Source: Clostridia bacterium
GTDB lineage: Bacteria; Bacillota_E; SLMV01; PUMD01
Reading direction: 5' to 3'
DNA length: 11,403 nt
Assembly (NCBI GenBank): GCA_003563755.1
Contig: PWUB01000063.1
Span: 1 to 11,403, forward strand
Shown here: positions 4,793 through 11,403 of the stretch, in pieces
Layout: each line of letters opens with the position of its first letter
Numbering within the stretch: position 1 is the stretch's first letter
The notes under the pieces: generated by a model
Told to the model about the DNA's origin: nothing
Databases searched by the model: none
What the model saw: the letters and a program-made list of their open reading frames with translations, nothing else
Translations under genes and position numbers: made by a program

Positions 4793-6028
4793 CTACGAGC
4801 CTGCTGTCTTCTCGCACAGGCTCGTGCGCCGGCCAGGGCTGTAGTAGGTGTCTAGCAGCCATCGACCCCACTCAGCGTGGTCCTCACCGAATTCGCCCAC
4901 CAGGTGCTCCAGGGTTCTCTCCGCGGTGATGCGCGCGATCACGTAGTTGTGATTGTACACCGGATCAAGACTCCTGAAGGTGTCAAGGGCCCACACCTCG
5001 GGTTCGCCGATGTCGAAGCCGAGGCGCCCGTAGTGCTCGCAGTATAGGTCTTCAGCCCGGTCCGGCGCCTTCCACAGTGCGTGTTCGAACAGGCAGCTTA
5101 TGCCGCACCGCACGTTCTCAAGCAGCGCCAGCTCCTCCACGGGGGTCCTGGTTCGGTCGTCCTGTATGATCTGAAGGCCGACCAGTTCTCCCACCACGGC
5201 CATCGTCTCGTCGTGTACCTGGGTGTATGTCTTGTACAGACCATCTTCCCCGTTGGCCGCATGACCCAGGGCGTGGCCGATTTCGTGATACAGGGTCCGG
5301 AGGACCTTCAGGGATGACCGGGAGTTGATGAAGATCCGGACATCGGAAGGAATGCGGAGCGGGCGACAGAATCCAAAACCGTCCACCGAGGCGACCAGGG
5401 TTATCCGCGGCAGAATTTCGGCCAGGCCCAGGCGGCGGACCAGTGCATTCAGAATGCTCTGAGGACAGTAGGATCGCGGCGGGGGACCTATCCCCGCGAG
5501 GTCACGCAACCATGTTGACCACGAAAGCCCGTGGCGGTCTATCAAGTCCCGGACCGCGGGCAGGTGGCGCTCTACGTATTCTTCGACTCTGCTCAGGGCC
5601 CATTCGAGCGGCAGCTCCTCCGAGAAGAAGACCAGGTCTACGTAGGAGCTGAAACCCTGTCGACGGCTGAGTTCATCCCTCAAATGCATAAGCTGAACAA
5701 CATCATCCCGCATCCTGGAGGCAACGACACGGGGTGAATCATCCTCGCTCTGACGGTAACGGCTGCGGCTGTCCAGGTCCAGCCTGGTGCGTAGACGTAC
5801 AACCTCCGGATGCCGGTCGACCAGGTCACGGATGACGATGAGACTGAACACCGCTGCCTTGCGACCGTCGAACTCGTCGGCAGCGGCGTGTTCACGGACG
5901 AAACGGTAGATATCTTCATCAGAGGCTCCCAGGTCGTGCCCGGCGTCCAGCACGTAGTTTTCCCACTGCTTTCGGTTGAAGCTGTTCAGCAACGCCAGGT
6001 ACCGCCGCTCGATCTGCTGCGGGTTCAT
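4793..6028 (-). CDS. M3-like zinc metallopeptidase (HEXXH), compact form
   Basis: A cytosolic zinc peptidase of the M3/M2-like gluzincin group, which cleave oligopeptides. Counting from the ATG at 6034 (413 residues), the zinc motif is YHEIGHALGHAA (His250, Glu251, His254), followed 20 residues later by VHDETMAVVGELVG, where Glu276 is the expected third zinc ligand with the family's (H)ETMA signature. A C-terminal YYSPGRRTS segment matches the substrate-tyrosine/glycine-rich end of M3 enzymes. The N-terminal 200 residues are helical with no signal peptide. At about 410 residues it is well short of oligoendopeptidase F (about 600), lacking much of the N-terminal lobe. Start: GAGAGGAG abuts the ATG at 6034 but gives 6-base spacing to the ATG at 6028, which is therefore preferred (411 residues). 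Separated from the upstream glycosylase by 348 bases, so probably its own transcript. Substrate unknown. Confidence 0.85.
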   Translation of the reverse strand: MNPQQIERRYLALLNSFNRKQWENYVLDAGHDLGASDEDIYRFVREHAAADEFDGRKAAVFSLIVIRDLVDRHPEVVRLRTRLDLDSRSRYRQSEDDSPRVVASRMRDDVVQLMHLRDELSRRQGFSSYVDLVFFSEELPLEWALSRVEEYVERHLPAVRDLIDRHGLSWSTWLRDLAGIGPPPRSYCPQSILNALVRRLGLAEILPRITLVASVDGFGFCRPLRIPSDVRIFINSRSSLKVLRTLYHEIGHALGHAANGEDGLYKTYTQVHDETMAVVGELVGLQIIQDDRTRTPVEELALLENVRCGISCLFEHALWKAPDRAEDLYCEHYGRLGFDIGEPEVWALDTFRSLDPVYNHNYVIARITAERTLEHLVGEFGEDHAEWGRWLLDTYYSPGRRTSLCEKTAGS

Positions 6029-6034
6029 CCTCAT

Positions 6035-6382
6035 CTCCTCTCAATGCCGTATGACCGGGGTGCACAGAGGCGTACCTCCACTGCACCAACAGCCTGTCTC
6101 CTGCTCTGCGATCCCCTCCGAGTGGTATGACAGGGCGATCATGATGTATTCGATCCCGCGTCAGTGTGCTCACGACCTTTCAGGTCACCTCGGCGATGGA
6201 GATCAGCAACCATGTTGCCATGCCCTGACCTGCTGGGCAACGGTGGGAGCGGCGAGGTGGGCTGCCTCGGTTCGCGGCATTAAGGTGCCTTCACGGTGTT
6301 GGATCCTGCCTGACGCGTCTGTGGACCATGAGCAGCACCCCGCGTTGATACCCTCCCGGCCTTAGAAAGATGCATCCGGCGG
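6035..6382. other. 348-base leader between the glycosylase and peptidase genes
   Basis: No protein-coding frame with family character is seen on either strand. The only clear structure is the hairpin at 6059-6087 close to the peptidase start. No T-box, TPP, SAM or other riboswitch signature was recognised. A minus-strand promoter for the peptidase should lie here, but I find no pair of boxes good enough to name. Confidence 0.5.
6059..6087 (-). promoter_or_regulatory. leader hairpin upstream of the metallopeptidase
   Basis: GGTGCA and TGCACC at the outer ends (6059-6064, 6082-6087) enclose GAGG-CGTA-CCTC, giving a 6+4-bp interrupted stem with a tetraloop. It sits about 30 bases ahead of the peptidase start on the minus strand, upstream of the ribosome binding site, so it could shape the 5' leader of that mRNA or terminate read-through from the glycosylase gene. 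No T-run. Confidence 0.35.
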
Positions 6383-7189
6383 CTACAGGCGAGGCTGACA
6401 TGCCGGGCAGACGTAGGCGGAGGAGGCTCCCACCCTCAGCTTTTCTATCTCGGTACCGCAGTGGGGACAATCCTCTCCGTCGCGGTAGGCCACGAGGAAG
6501 TCGGTGACTCTCCCCGGTTCACCATACAGGTCCCGTTCATAGGCTATGCCGGACAGGTCAACGGCCCGGGTGAGTTGGCTCCGCATCGTGTCATAAAGCA
6601 GCCGCAGCTTGTGAGCTGGTATATCAGGTACCCGCGTCTGCGGGTGTATCCCCGCTTCGAAGAGGATGTCCTGTACGTACACGTTCCCGATGCCCGCGAG
6701 GAACTTCTGGTTCTGCAGCAGGGGCTTGATCTGTCCGCGTCGGCCGGCGACGAGGTCATAGAACACATCGGGAGTGAGATCCTCACTCAGTGCATCGGGT
6801 CCCAGGTCAGCCGTCATGGCATGTTCCCCGGGTCGCGAGCGGTCCGTTACATGGACATGCCCGAACCACCAGAACTTGAGACACAGATGGTGTCCCGATG
6901 AGAACTCCAGGCGAACCTGGTACTCATCGAGGGGTTGCGGTCCCCACCGCACTTCCGCACCCATCCCCAGGTTCAAGAGCAGTCGCCTGTCGTTGTCGAG
7001 ATCAGCGAAGATCCACTTGCCCCTCGGTTGGACCCCGGAGACCGATGCCCCGACCACCGAAGTGGTGAAATCCGACAGGGAGACATTGAGACATTTCTCC
7101 TGGTGGACATCCACGTTGTTGATGACGCCGCCGCCCATCGCCTCATCCATCTGGCCTGCCAGGCTGTAGATTTCCGGGAGTTCGGGCAT
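6383..7189 (-). CDS. Fpg/MutM-family DNA glycosylase (clostridial-type)
   Basis: A 268-residue bifunctional DNA glycosylase/AP-lyase family protein acting on oxidised bases in DNA. Seen in order: MPELPE at the N-terminus with the catalytic Pro2 and Glu3; Lys58 in RGKWIF (the conserved catalytic-site Lys); LNLGMGAEV with Met76 as lesion-void filler; the H2TH region LQNQKFLAGIGNVYVQDILF (about 158-177) with Asn169; and a C-terminal zinc finger CPHC (241-244) and CPAC (261-264). Two departures from E. coli Fpg: the DPRRFG intercalation loop is FWWFG (Arg replaced by Trp), and the zinc-finger Arg (R258 equivalent) is Ser256 in SSAYVC. I recall both traits from a clostridial Fpg-like subfamily, so this is probably a variant glycosylase, not a decayed one; its lesion preference is uncertain. 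Start ATG at 7189 has GGGGGG seven bases upstream. Confidence 0.85.
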   Translation of the reverse strand: MPELPEIYSLAGQMDEAMGGGVINNVDVHQEKCLNVSLSDFTTSVVGASVSGVQPRGKWIFADLDNDRRLLLNLGMGAEVRWGPQPLDEYQVRLEFSSGHHLCLKFWWFGHVHVTDRSRPGEHAMTADLGPDALSEDLTPDVFYDLVAGRRGQIKPLLQNQKFLAGIGNVYVQDILFEAGIHPQTRVPDIPAHKLRLLYDTMRSQLTRAVDLSGIAYERDLYGEPGRVTDFLVAYRDGEDCPHCGTEIEKLRVGASSAYVCPACQPRL

Positions 7190-7432
7190 CTATATTCCCC
7201 CCTGGTTCGTATCGCATAATCATGCTGGGTCCACCCCCGCCATCATACACCCACCATGCCCTGGAGTCGACCTGCCCGGTGGATTTCGAGGACTCCATCC
7301 CGGTGAGAGGCAGCAACATCGGTGTCACTCGAGTAAGCACGGGCGCCGCGCGGCAGGATTGGATGAGGTTATGTTGAAAGAATTGCCGTGGGTGATGCGT
7401 ACCAGCCGCCATACCGGAAGGGAGATTCATTC

Positions 7433-8263
7433 ATGTCCATGACCCACGGCGATGAATTCCAGATCATAGGGCACCGGGGGGTTCCCTGTGATGCCCCTGA
7501 GAACACGCTGCCGAGTTTTCTGAGGGCCTCCGAACTGGGGTTAACCCATGTTGAATGTGATCTCAGGCTCACCCGTGACGGACACGTGGTTCTCATGCAC
7601 GACAGCACCGTAGAGCGAACCACCGACGGAGAGCGAAAAGTATCGGAGCTCACGCTGGAGGAGATCAGGGAGCTCGACTGCGGTTCTTGGTTCAGTGAGG
7701 ATTTCACGGGAGAGAGGGTTCCAACCCTACACGAATTCTTCGATGCCCTAGACGATGATATGCACGCCATTTTGGAAGTGAAAGAAACTCATCGCCAGGA
7801 CGAGGCGACCCGAAAAGTCCTTCGGACGACCCTTGAACGGGGCATGGTATGCCGGGTGAGCGTAACATCGTTCTACTGGAACGTATTGGAGCTGGTGAGA
7901 ACGCTGGAGCCCATCATCGAAACCCAGGCCCTGGTTCGCCCTATAGGATCACCGGAGCGCTCCGGGTGCGGACCGGTACCCATCGCCTGTTCGAACGTCG
8001 ATGCATTCCTAGATGATCCACGGCTGTCCAGTGCCGATGTCGTATGCCCCAGGGCAGGGGATGTGGATCCTGCGCTGATCGAGCGCATCCATACCCAGGG
8101 TTTTCCCGTTCGGGTCTGGGGTGCCCGCACCGACCGTAGAGAGGAGATACTACACATCCTCCGATGCGGCGTGGACGGTATGACGGCGGATCATCCCCAG
8201 TATGTCAGAACCGTCTGCGAAGAGTGGTTTGACCATGACTTGAGTGGCACGGCGCAGGATTGA
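7433..8263 (+). CDS. glycerophosphodiester phosphodiesterase family protein
   Basis: A 276-residue TIM-barrel enzyme of the GDPD family, hydrolysing glycerophosphodiesters to glycerol-3-phosphate and an alcohol in lipid turnover or phosphate scavenging. Counted from the ATG at 7433: HRG with His14 and Arg15, ENT with Glu23 (metal ligand), ECDLRLTRDGHVVLMHD with Glu41, Asp43 (metal) and His56 (second catalytic His), and EVK with Glu115 and Lys117. The end CGVDGMTADHPQYV is the usual closing strand, where the family has DG(I/V)xTDxP; here Ala precedes Asp. No signal peptide, so cytosolic and UgpQ-like. The frame is open upstream to a GTG at 7388, but AAGGGA at 7418-7423 places the start at 7433. 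Divergent from the glycosylase across 243 bases, in which no convincing promoter was found. First of a plus-strand series. Confidence 0.9.
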   Translation: MSMTHGDEFQIIGHRGVPCDAPENTLPSFLRASELGLTHVECDLRLTRDGHVVLMHDSTVERTTDGERKVSELTLEEIRELDCGSWFSEDFTGERVPTLHEFFDALDDDMHAILEVKETHRQDEATRKVLRTTLERGMVCRVSVTSFYWNVLELVRTLEPIIETQALVRPIGSPERSGCGPVPIACSNVDAFLDDPRLSSADVVCPRAGDVDPALIERIHTQGFPVRVWGARTDRREEILHILRCGVDGMTADHPQYVRTVCEEWFDHDLSGTAQD

Positions 8264-8374
8264 GATCGGCCCTTCAACGCAGACACGCACGATTCTTTGG
8301 CCTGCCGCCCGTGTCGTTGTGCTCGTGACAGCGGCTGCAGCCGGGTTCGTCGCGCATCGGAGAGGAACAGCACC
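8264..8374. other. 111-base spacer with a bulged hairpin and a 12-bp palindrome
   Basis: GCCGC and TGTC pair with GACA and GCGGC to form an interrupted stem (about 8305-8335). The perfect palindrome CGGCTGCAGCCG lies at 8332-8343. With no T-run it is not a strong terminator, so read-through from the phosphodiesterase to the methyltransferase gene is possible. The AGAGGA site of the next gene is at about 8361-8366. Confidence 0.3.
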
Positions 8375-9166
8375 ATGAGTGAGTGGAAAGAACACTCTGC
8401 TGACAGCAGGGACAGGTGGGAGAGGATAGCCGGGTGCTGGGATGACTACATGGGCGACGTAGGTAATGCATTTCACCGCGAGATAATCAGACCGGAGACC
8501 GAGCGCCTGCTGGCGGTGCGAGAACATGACCGGGTGCTCGACGTTGCCTGTGGTAACGGCAATTTCTCCAGGAGGCTCGTCGAGCTCGGCGCGGAGGTGG
8601 TAGGGATCGACTGCAGCCCCACCATGATAGAGCGCGCCCGGGCACGAACCACCCGCGGCGTCCGATACGTGGTGATGGATGCATCCGATGCCGGGGCCCT
8701 GCTCGCCCTCGGCGAGAAAGGAGAATTCGACAAGGCGGTATCCAACATGGGGCTCATGGACATGGCGGAAATCGACCCCCTGGTGACGGGGCTGTTTCAC
8801 CTCCTCAAGCCCGGGGGTGTCTTCATTTTCTCCGTCAGTCACCCCTGTTTCCAATCACCGGGGACCAGGCGAGTGTTCGAGGAAGAGGAGGTGGGAGAAG
8901 AGGTCATCTCCAGGAGCAGCGTACAGGTGTCCCGCTACATGAAACCCGAAAGCCACCAGGGGTTCGCCATCCCCGACCAGCCCGTGGCATCGTGGTACTT
9001 CCACCGGCCCCTGTCGAGCCTGATGAACACCTGCTTCCGGTCAGGTTTCGTGGCTGACGGGGTGGCAGAACCCACTTTCGCCCCGAACCGATACAGCAGC
9101 CGTAGGTTCGAATGGATCGATATCCCACCCGTCCTCATTTTCCGAATGCGAAAGCCCTCCGGGTGA
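8375..9166 (+). CDS. class I SAM-dependent methyltransferase
   Basis: A 263-residue Rossmann-fold methyltransferase. Motif I is VLDVACGNGNFSRRL (54-68), followed by VVGIDCSPTMIERAR with acidic Asp79 at the end of strand 2 for the SAM ribose, then YVVMDASD (99-105), FDKAVSNMGLMDM (118-130) as motif IV and LLKPGGVFIFSVSHPCF as motif VI. The C-terminal part (YFHRPLSSLMNTCFRSGF, then EPTF) is typical of a Methyltransf_11/25 subgroup common in clostridia and actinobacteria, whose substrates are mostly unknown small molecules. An upstream frame extends to 8297, but the ATG at 8375 is preceded by AGAGGA at 8-base spacing and begins the usual N-terminal WERIAGCWDDYM region. It lies 111 bases after the phosphodiesterase and 55 bases before the nitroreductase. 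Cytosolic; substrate not predictable. Confidence 0.9.
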   Translation: MSEWKEHSADSRDRWERIAGCWDDYMGDVGNAFHREIIRPETERLLAVREHDRVLDVACGNGNFSRRLVELGAEVVGIDCSPTMIERARARTTRGVRYVVMDASDAGALLALGEKGEFDKAVSNMGLMDMAEIDPLVTGLFHLLKPGGVFIFSVSHPCFQSPGTRRVFEEEEVGEEVISRSSVQVSRYMKPESHQGFAIPDQPVASWYFHRPLSSLMNTCFRSGFVADGVAEPTFAPNRYSSRRFEWIDIPPVLIFRMRKPSG

Positions 9167-9221
9167 TGCTTCTGTGATGACGGTGGAGTATCGCCGAGTT
9201 TATACGGGAGGATGATGGTTG

Positions 9222-9752
9222 ATGGATGAGCGACTGAGCCTGATACTGCGGCGTCGAAGCATCAGGAGATACCTCGACAGGCCCGTGGAGGAAGACAAGA
9301 TTGAGCTGCTTCTGGGCGCTGCCATGGCTGCACCCTCGGCGTCCAACCAACAGCCCTGGCATTTCGTGGTGGTCACAGAGCGGGGAACCATGGAGGCGAT
9401 GGCGGGCGCACATCCGTACGCGCGGATGCTCAATCAGGCTCCCCTGTGCATCGCGGTGTGTGGTGAACCCGATGCCAGTGCGCGGGGGTCGTACTGGGTG
9501 CAGGACTGCTCGGCCGCCATGCAGAACCTGCTGCTGGCGGCGGTGGCGCTGGATCTGGGGGCGGTCTGGCTCGGAGTGCACACCTCTCCCGAACGCGAGG
9601 AGCAGATCGGTGAGATCCTCGGGCTGCCCTCTCACATCAAGCTTCTGGGCCTGGCGGCGATCGGGTATCCTGCCGAGGAGAAACCTCCCCATGCTCGATA
9701 CACGGCAGACCGGGTGCATCGTGAGCGCTTCGGGCCCCAGCCGGTGGGGTGA
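9222..9752 (+). CDS. nitroreductase-family FMN oxidoreductase
   Basis: A 176-residue flavoprotein of the nitroreductase superfamily (PF00881), small homodimeric FMN enzymes using NAD(P)H to reduce nitroaromatics, quinones or flavins. Visible marks: RRSIRRY (11-17), which contacts the FMN phosphate; APSASNQQPWHFVVV (38-51), the FMN-binding Pro-Ser-x-x-N-x-Q-P-W signature; the dimer-interface helix SAAMQNLLLAAVALDLGAVW (97-116); and GLPSHIKLLGLAAIGYPAE (134-152), followed by the family's Lys. The single compact domain is the short type without a ferredoxin module. Start: ATG at 9222 with GGGAGG 10 bases upstream; a TTG one codon earlier is less likely. Followed after 83 bases by a flavodoxin-fold oxidoreductase, a frequent pairing in anaerobes. 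Physiological substrate unknown. Confidence 0.9.
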   Translation: MDERLSLILRRRSIRRYLDRPVEEDKIELLLGAAMAAPSASNQQPWHFVVVTERGTMEAMAGAHPYARMLNQAPLCIAVCGEPDASARGSYWVQDCSAAMQNLLLAAVALDLGAVWLGVHTSPEREEQIGEILGLPSHIKLLGLAAIGYPAEEKPPHARYTADRVHRERFGPQPVG

Positions 9753-9771
9753 GGGATTCGGAAGGTCGGCG

Positions 9772-9784
9772 GGGGCGAGGCCCC
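9772..9784. repeat. small hairpin between the two flavin oxidoreductase genes
   Basis: GGGGC-GAG-GCCCC, a 5-bp stem with a 3-base loop, 20 bases after the nitroreductase stop. No T-run follows. It is too small to be called a terminator and may only tune the mRNA between genes. Confidence 0.2.
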
Positions 9785-9835
9785 TATGGATGGTTTGGAG
9801 GATGGATAGATACACCCAGAAAGGAGTGAGTGCCC

Positions 9836-10414
9836 ATGAAAGTGATCGCTATCCAGTCCAGCGCTAACGATGACGGGCTCACGGCGCGTCTGGCACAGGC
9901 AGCCCTGGAGGGGGCCGGGGAGTCCAGTGCCCTCACCGAGCTGGTTCACCTCAACAGCCTTGATATCCTACCGTGCCGTGCCTGCGGAACCGGTTGGGGA
10001 CACCACCACGACAGCGAGTCCGGTGTCTCGCCGGATGAGTGTGTCATAGAGGATGATTTCAACGGCCTCAGACAGACGGTGGTGGAGGCGGATGCCCTCG
10101 TGTTCTGCACGCCGGTGTATTTCTGGGACCTCAGTGAGAGCGCGAAGGTCTTTCTCGACCGCCTGCGCAGGACCCACTACCCGGTGCGGGATGAGTCGCC
10201 CTTTGTGAACAAGCCGGTTATCGCCATCGCGGCGGCCGGAGGCAGCGGCAACGGAGCCGCCGAGGCCGCGGCCATCCTTGACTCCCACCTGGTCAGGTGG
10301 ATGGGTATGAAGAGAGTACTTACCCTCCCCGTGACCAGGCAGACCGCAGAACTGCACCAGGAAACGGCCCGCCGGGCGGGTGCGATGCTCGTGGAGCAAA
10401 TTCTATCCGAATGA
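9836..10414 (+). CDS. flavodoxin-fold NAD(P)H-dependent oxidoreductase
   Basis: A 192-residue protein of the NADPH-dependent FMN reductase/flavodoxin_2 group (PF03358 type). It begins MKVIAIQSSANDDGLTARLA, where strand 1 leads into the FMN-phosphate loop (usual form G-S-x-R-x-x-G-N-T; here SSANDDGLT, noticeably divergent). Next come PCRACGTGWG (46-55) and DECVIEDDF (68-75), the Cys-x-x-Cys plus third Cys and IxDD of the clostridial subfamily, then the flavin-contacting CTPVYFWDLSESAKVFLDRL (91-110). The ATG at 9836 is chosen over a GTG at 9830 because AAGGAG (9821-9826) gives 9-base rather than 3-base spacing. Predicted reaction: transfer of electrons from NAD(P)H through FMN to a quinone, flavin or other small acceptor in the cytosol. 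Adjacent to the nitroreductase and probably in the same transcript. Confidence 0.85.
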   Translation: MKVIAIQSSANDDGLTARLAQAALEGAGESSALTELVHLNSLDILPCRACGTGWGHHHDSESGVSPDECVIEDDFNGLRQTVVEADALVFCTPVYFWDLSESAKVFLDRLRRTHYPVRDESPFVNKPVIAIAAAGGSGNGAAEAAAILDSHLVRWMGMKRVLTLPVTRQTAELHQETARRAGAMLVEQILSE

Positions 10415-10543
10415 GCGGCGGAGTCCTGTTAGAGTCAAGAGCCGGGGTCGGTGTGTCGCAGGAATACCCGGCCCCATGATCGAAGCCGGGGAGGGCGAGG
10501 ACTGAGTTCAACAGGGCTGAAGCAGATGATTGGGGGTCCCTTT

Positions 10544-11371
10544 ATGACAGGGCGGATCAGGATGATCGCCACCGATATCGACGGCACCATTCTCGGGCCC
10601 AGCCGGGGCATCAGCGAACGCACGCTCCTGGTGCTTCGGGAATGCATAGACAGGGGTATACCGGTGGTGCTGGTGACCGGAAGACGACTCAGGAGCGCCC
10701 TGGGTGTGGCCAGGGGGATTCACCCCGAGGTCCTGGTCGTCGCGAGTGATGGAGCCGTTTCAGTGAAGCCGGCGACCGGTGAAGTCATCTACGCTCGGGG
10801 GATGCCCGTTGACTATGTCCTTGCCCAGGTCCGCATCATCGAAGAGGCCGGGCTGCCCGTTTTCGTGCACAGGCTGAACCTCGACGGACCGGAAGTGTAT
10901 TACAGAATGGGTACGCGGGAGAGGAGAAAGGCCCGGGAATACGTGTCTTTCCTGGGTGCCGATGCGCAGGTGCTAAAGCGACCTTCATCCCTCGATTCGA
11001 ACGCGATGAAACTCTACACCCTGGGTCCTTACGATTTGCTGGAATCCATCATGGCCCGACTGGAGCCCCCGGTGTCGGCTACGGTTACCCGGGATCCGCT
11101 CCATGACACCAGCTGGCTCCAGATAATTCGTCGTGATACCGACAAGGGTGTGGGTCTGAGGATCGTGGCCGATCGACTCGGCGTTGACCCGTCGGAGGTT
11201 GCTGCCTTCGGTGACAATTACAACGACCTGCCCATGTTCGATGCCGCCGGGTTCGCGGTGGCAGTCGAGGACGGCGTTGCAGAGGCCAGGGATCGGGCCG
11301 ATCATATAACCGGTGCCTGTGAGTGCGACGGGGTGGCGGCGTTCCTGGAGGCAACGGTTCTCAGGTGCTGA
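10544..11371 (+). CDS. Cof-type HAD-IIB phosphatase
   Basis: A 275-residue haloacid dehalogenase superfamily hydrolase with a C2B cap, the Cof/YidA type that dephosphorylates sugar phosphates, nucleotides or cofactor intermediates. All four motifs are present: I, IATDIDGTI with nucleophile Asp11 and Asp13; II, VVLVTGRR with Thr45; III, Lys201 in DTDKGVGLRIV; IV, FGDNYNDLPMF with Asp224 and Asp228 for Mg2+. The cap spans about residues 83-185. The sentence NAMKLY before the last cap strands and the DTDKG entry to the core are typical of the family. The frame is open upstream to 10451, but the ATG at 10544, behind GGGGG, directly precedes motif I as usual; an ATG at 10526 is a weaker alternative. 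It follows the oxidoreductase after 129 bases. Cytosolic, substrate not predictable from sequence. Confidence 0.9.
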   Translation: MTGRIRMIATDIDGTILGPSRGISERTLLVLRECIDRGIPVVLVTGRRLRSALGVARGIHPEVLVVASDGAVSVKPATGEVIYARGMPVDYVLAQVRIIEEAGLPVFVHRLNLDGPEVYYRMGTRERRKAREYVSFLGADAQVLKRPSSLDSNAMKLYTLGPYDLLESIMARLEPPVSATVTRDPLHDTSWLQIIRRDTDKGVGLRIVADRLGVDPSEVAAFGDNYNDLPMFDAAGFAVAVEDGVAEARDRADHITGACECDGVAAFLEATVLRC

Positions 11372-11403
11372 TGGTGGCTGCTGGTCACACTCTCGCGGTG
11401 CCA

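Noticed and set aside
7388..7432. Upstream GTG start for the phosphodiesterase
   Set aside because: Its extension is not conserved-looking, and AAGGGA positions the ATG at 7433.
8150..8854. 234-codon minus-strand frame opposite the phosphodiesterase end and methyltransferase
   Set aside because: Shadow of two well-supported plus-strand genes.
9135..9815. 226-codon minus-strand frame opposite the nitroreductase
   Set aside because: Shadow; the plus strand has the FMN-binding signatures.
10451..10543. Longer start for the HAD phosphatase
   Set aside because: HAD-IIB proteins begin just before motif I; the extension is basic and random.
1..11403. CRISPR array, tRNA, rRNA, T-box or TPP riboswitch
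   Set aside because: No regularly spaced repeats, cloverleaf, T-box core or thiamine-box motif was found on reading both strands.

Overview
The window is a GC-rich bacterial chromosome segment. It most likely comes from a Bacillota (clostridia-related) lineage: AGGAGG-type ribosome binding sites are strong, GTG is used as a start, AGG/AGA arginine codons are frequent, the Fpg-like glycosylase looks like a clostridial subfamily, and there is a zinc-dependent phospholipase C homologue. This assignment is an inference from gene character; no rRNA or other marker gene is present.

The left third (about 1-3550) is a graveyard with living islands. A decayed two-component fragment (kinase ATPase tail plus receiver, two frameshifts) is followed by an intact thiamine-binding MTH1187-family gene. 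Next comes a frameshifted zinc-ribbon (DUF6431-like) gene of the kind found in transposable elements. A consensus sigma-A promoter sits on the tail of that wreck and drives a small helix-turn-helix regulator, two tandem paralogous GyrI-like effector-binding proteins and possibly a 31-residue peptide between them. Immediately after is the C-terminal stub of an ExeA/GspA-type AAA ATPase, another mobile-element type gene. The regulator/GyrI unit is therefore bracketed by two transposon-type remnants and is the best candidate here for a little-described, laterally moved system, probably for sensing or detoxifying a small molecule.

The middle (3555-7189) holds an apparently signal-less zinc-dependent phospholipase C homologue, then inverted repeats and about 380 bases with no convincing gene. 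Two minus-strand genes follow: a compact M3-like HEXXH metallopeptidase and, 348 bases upstream of it, an Fpg/MutM-family DNA glycosylase.

The right part (7433-11371) is a healthy plus-strand series: glycerophosphodiester phosphodiesterase, class I methyltransferase, nitroreductase, flavodoxin-fold NAD(P)H oxidoreductase and a Cof-type HAD phosphatase. Gaps are 55-129 bases and no strong internal terminator is seen, so co-transcription is possible. The set reads as general metabolic, redox and house-cleaning enzymes rather than one pathway. No tRNA, rRNA, CRISPR array or classical riboswitch was recognised.
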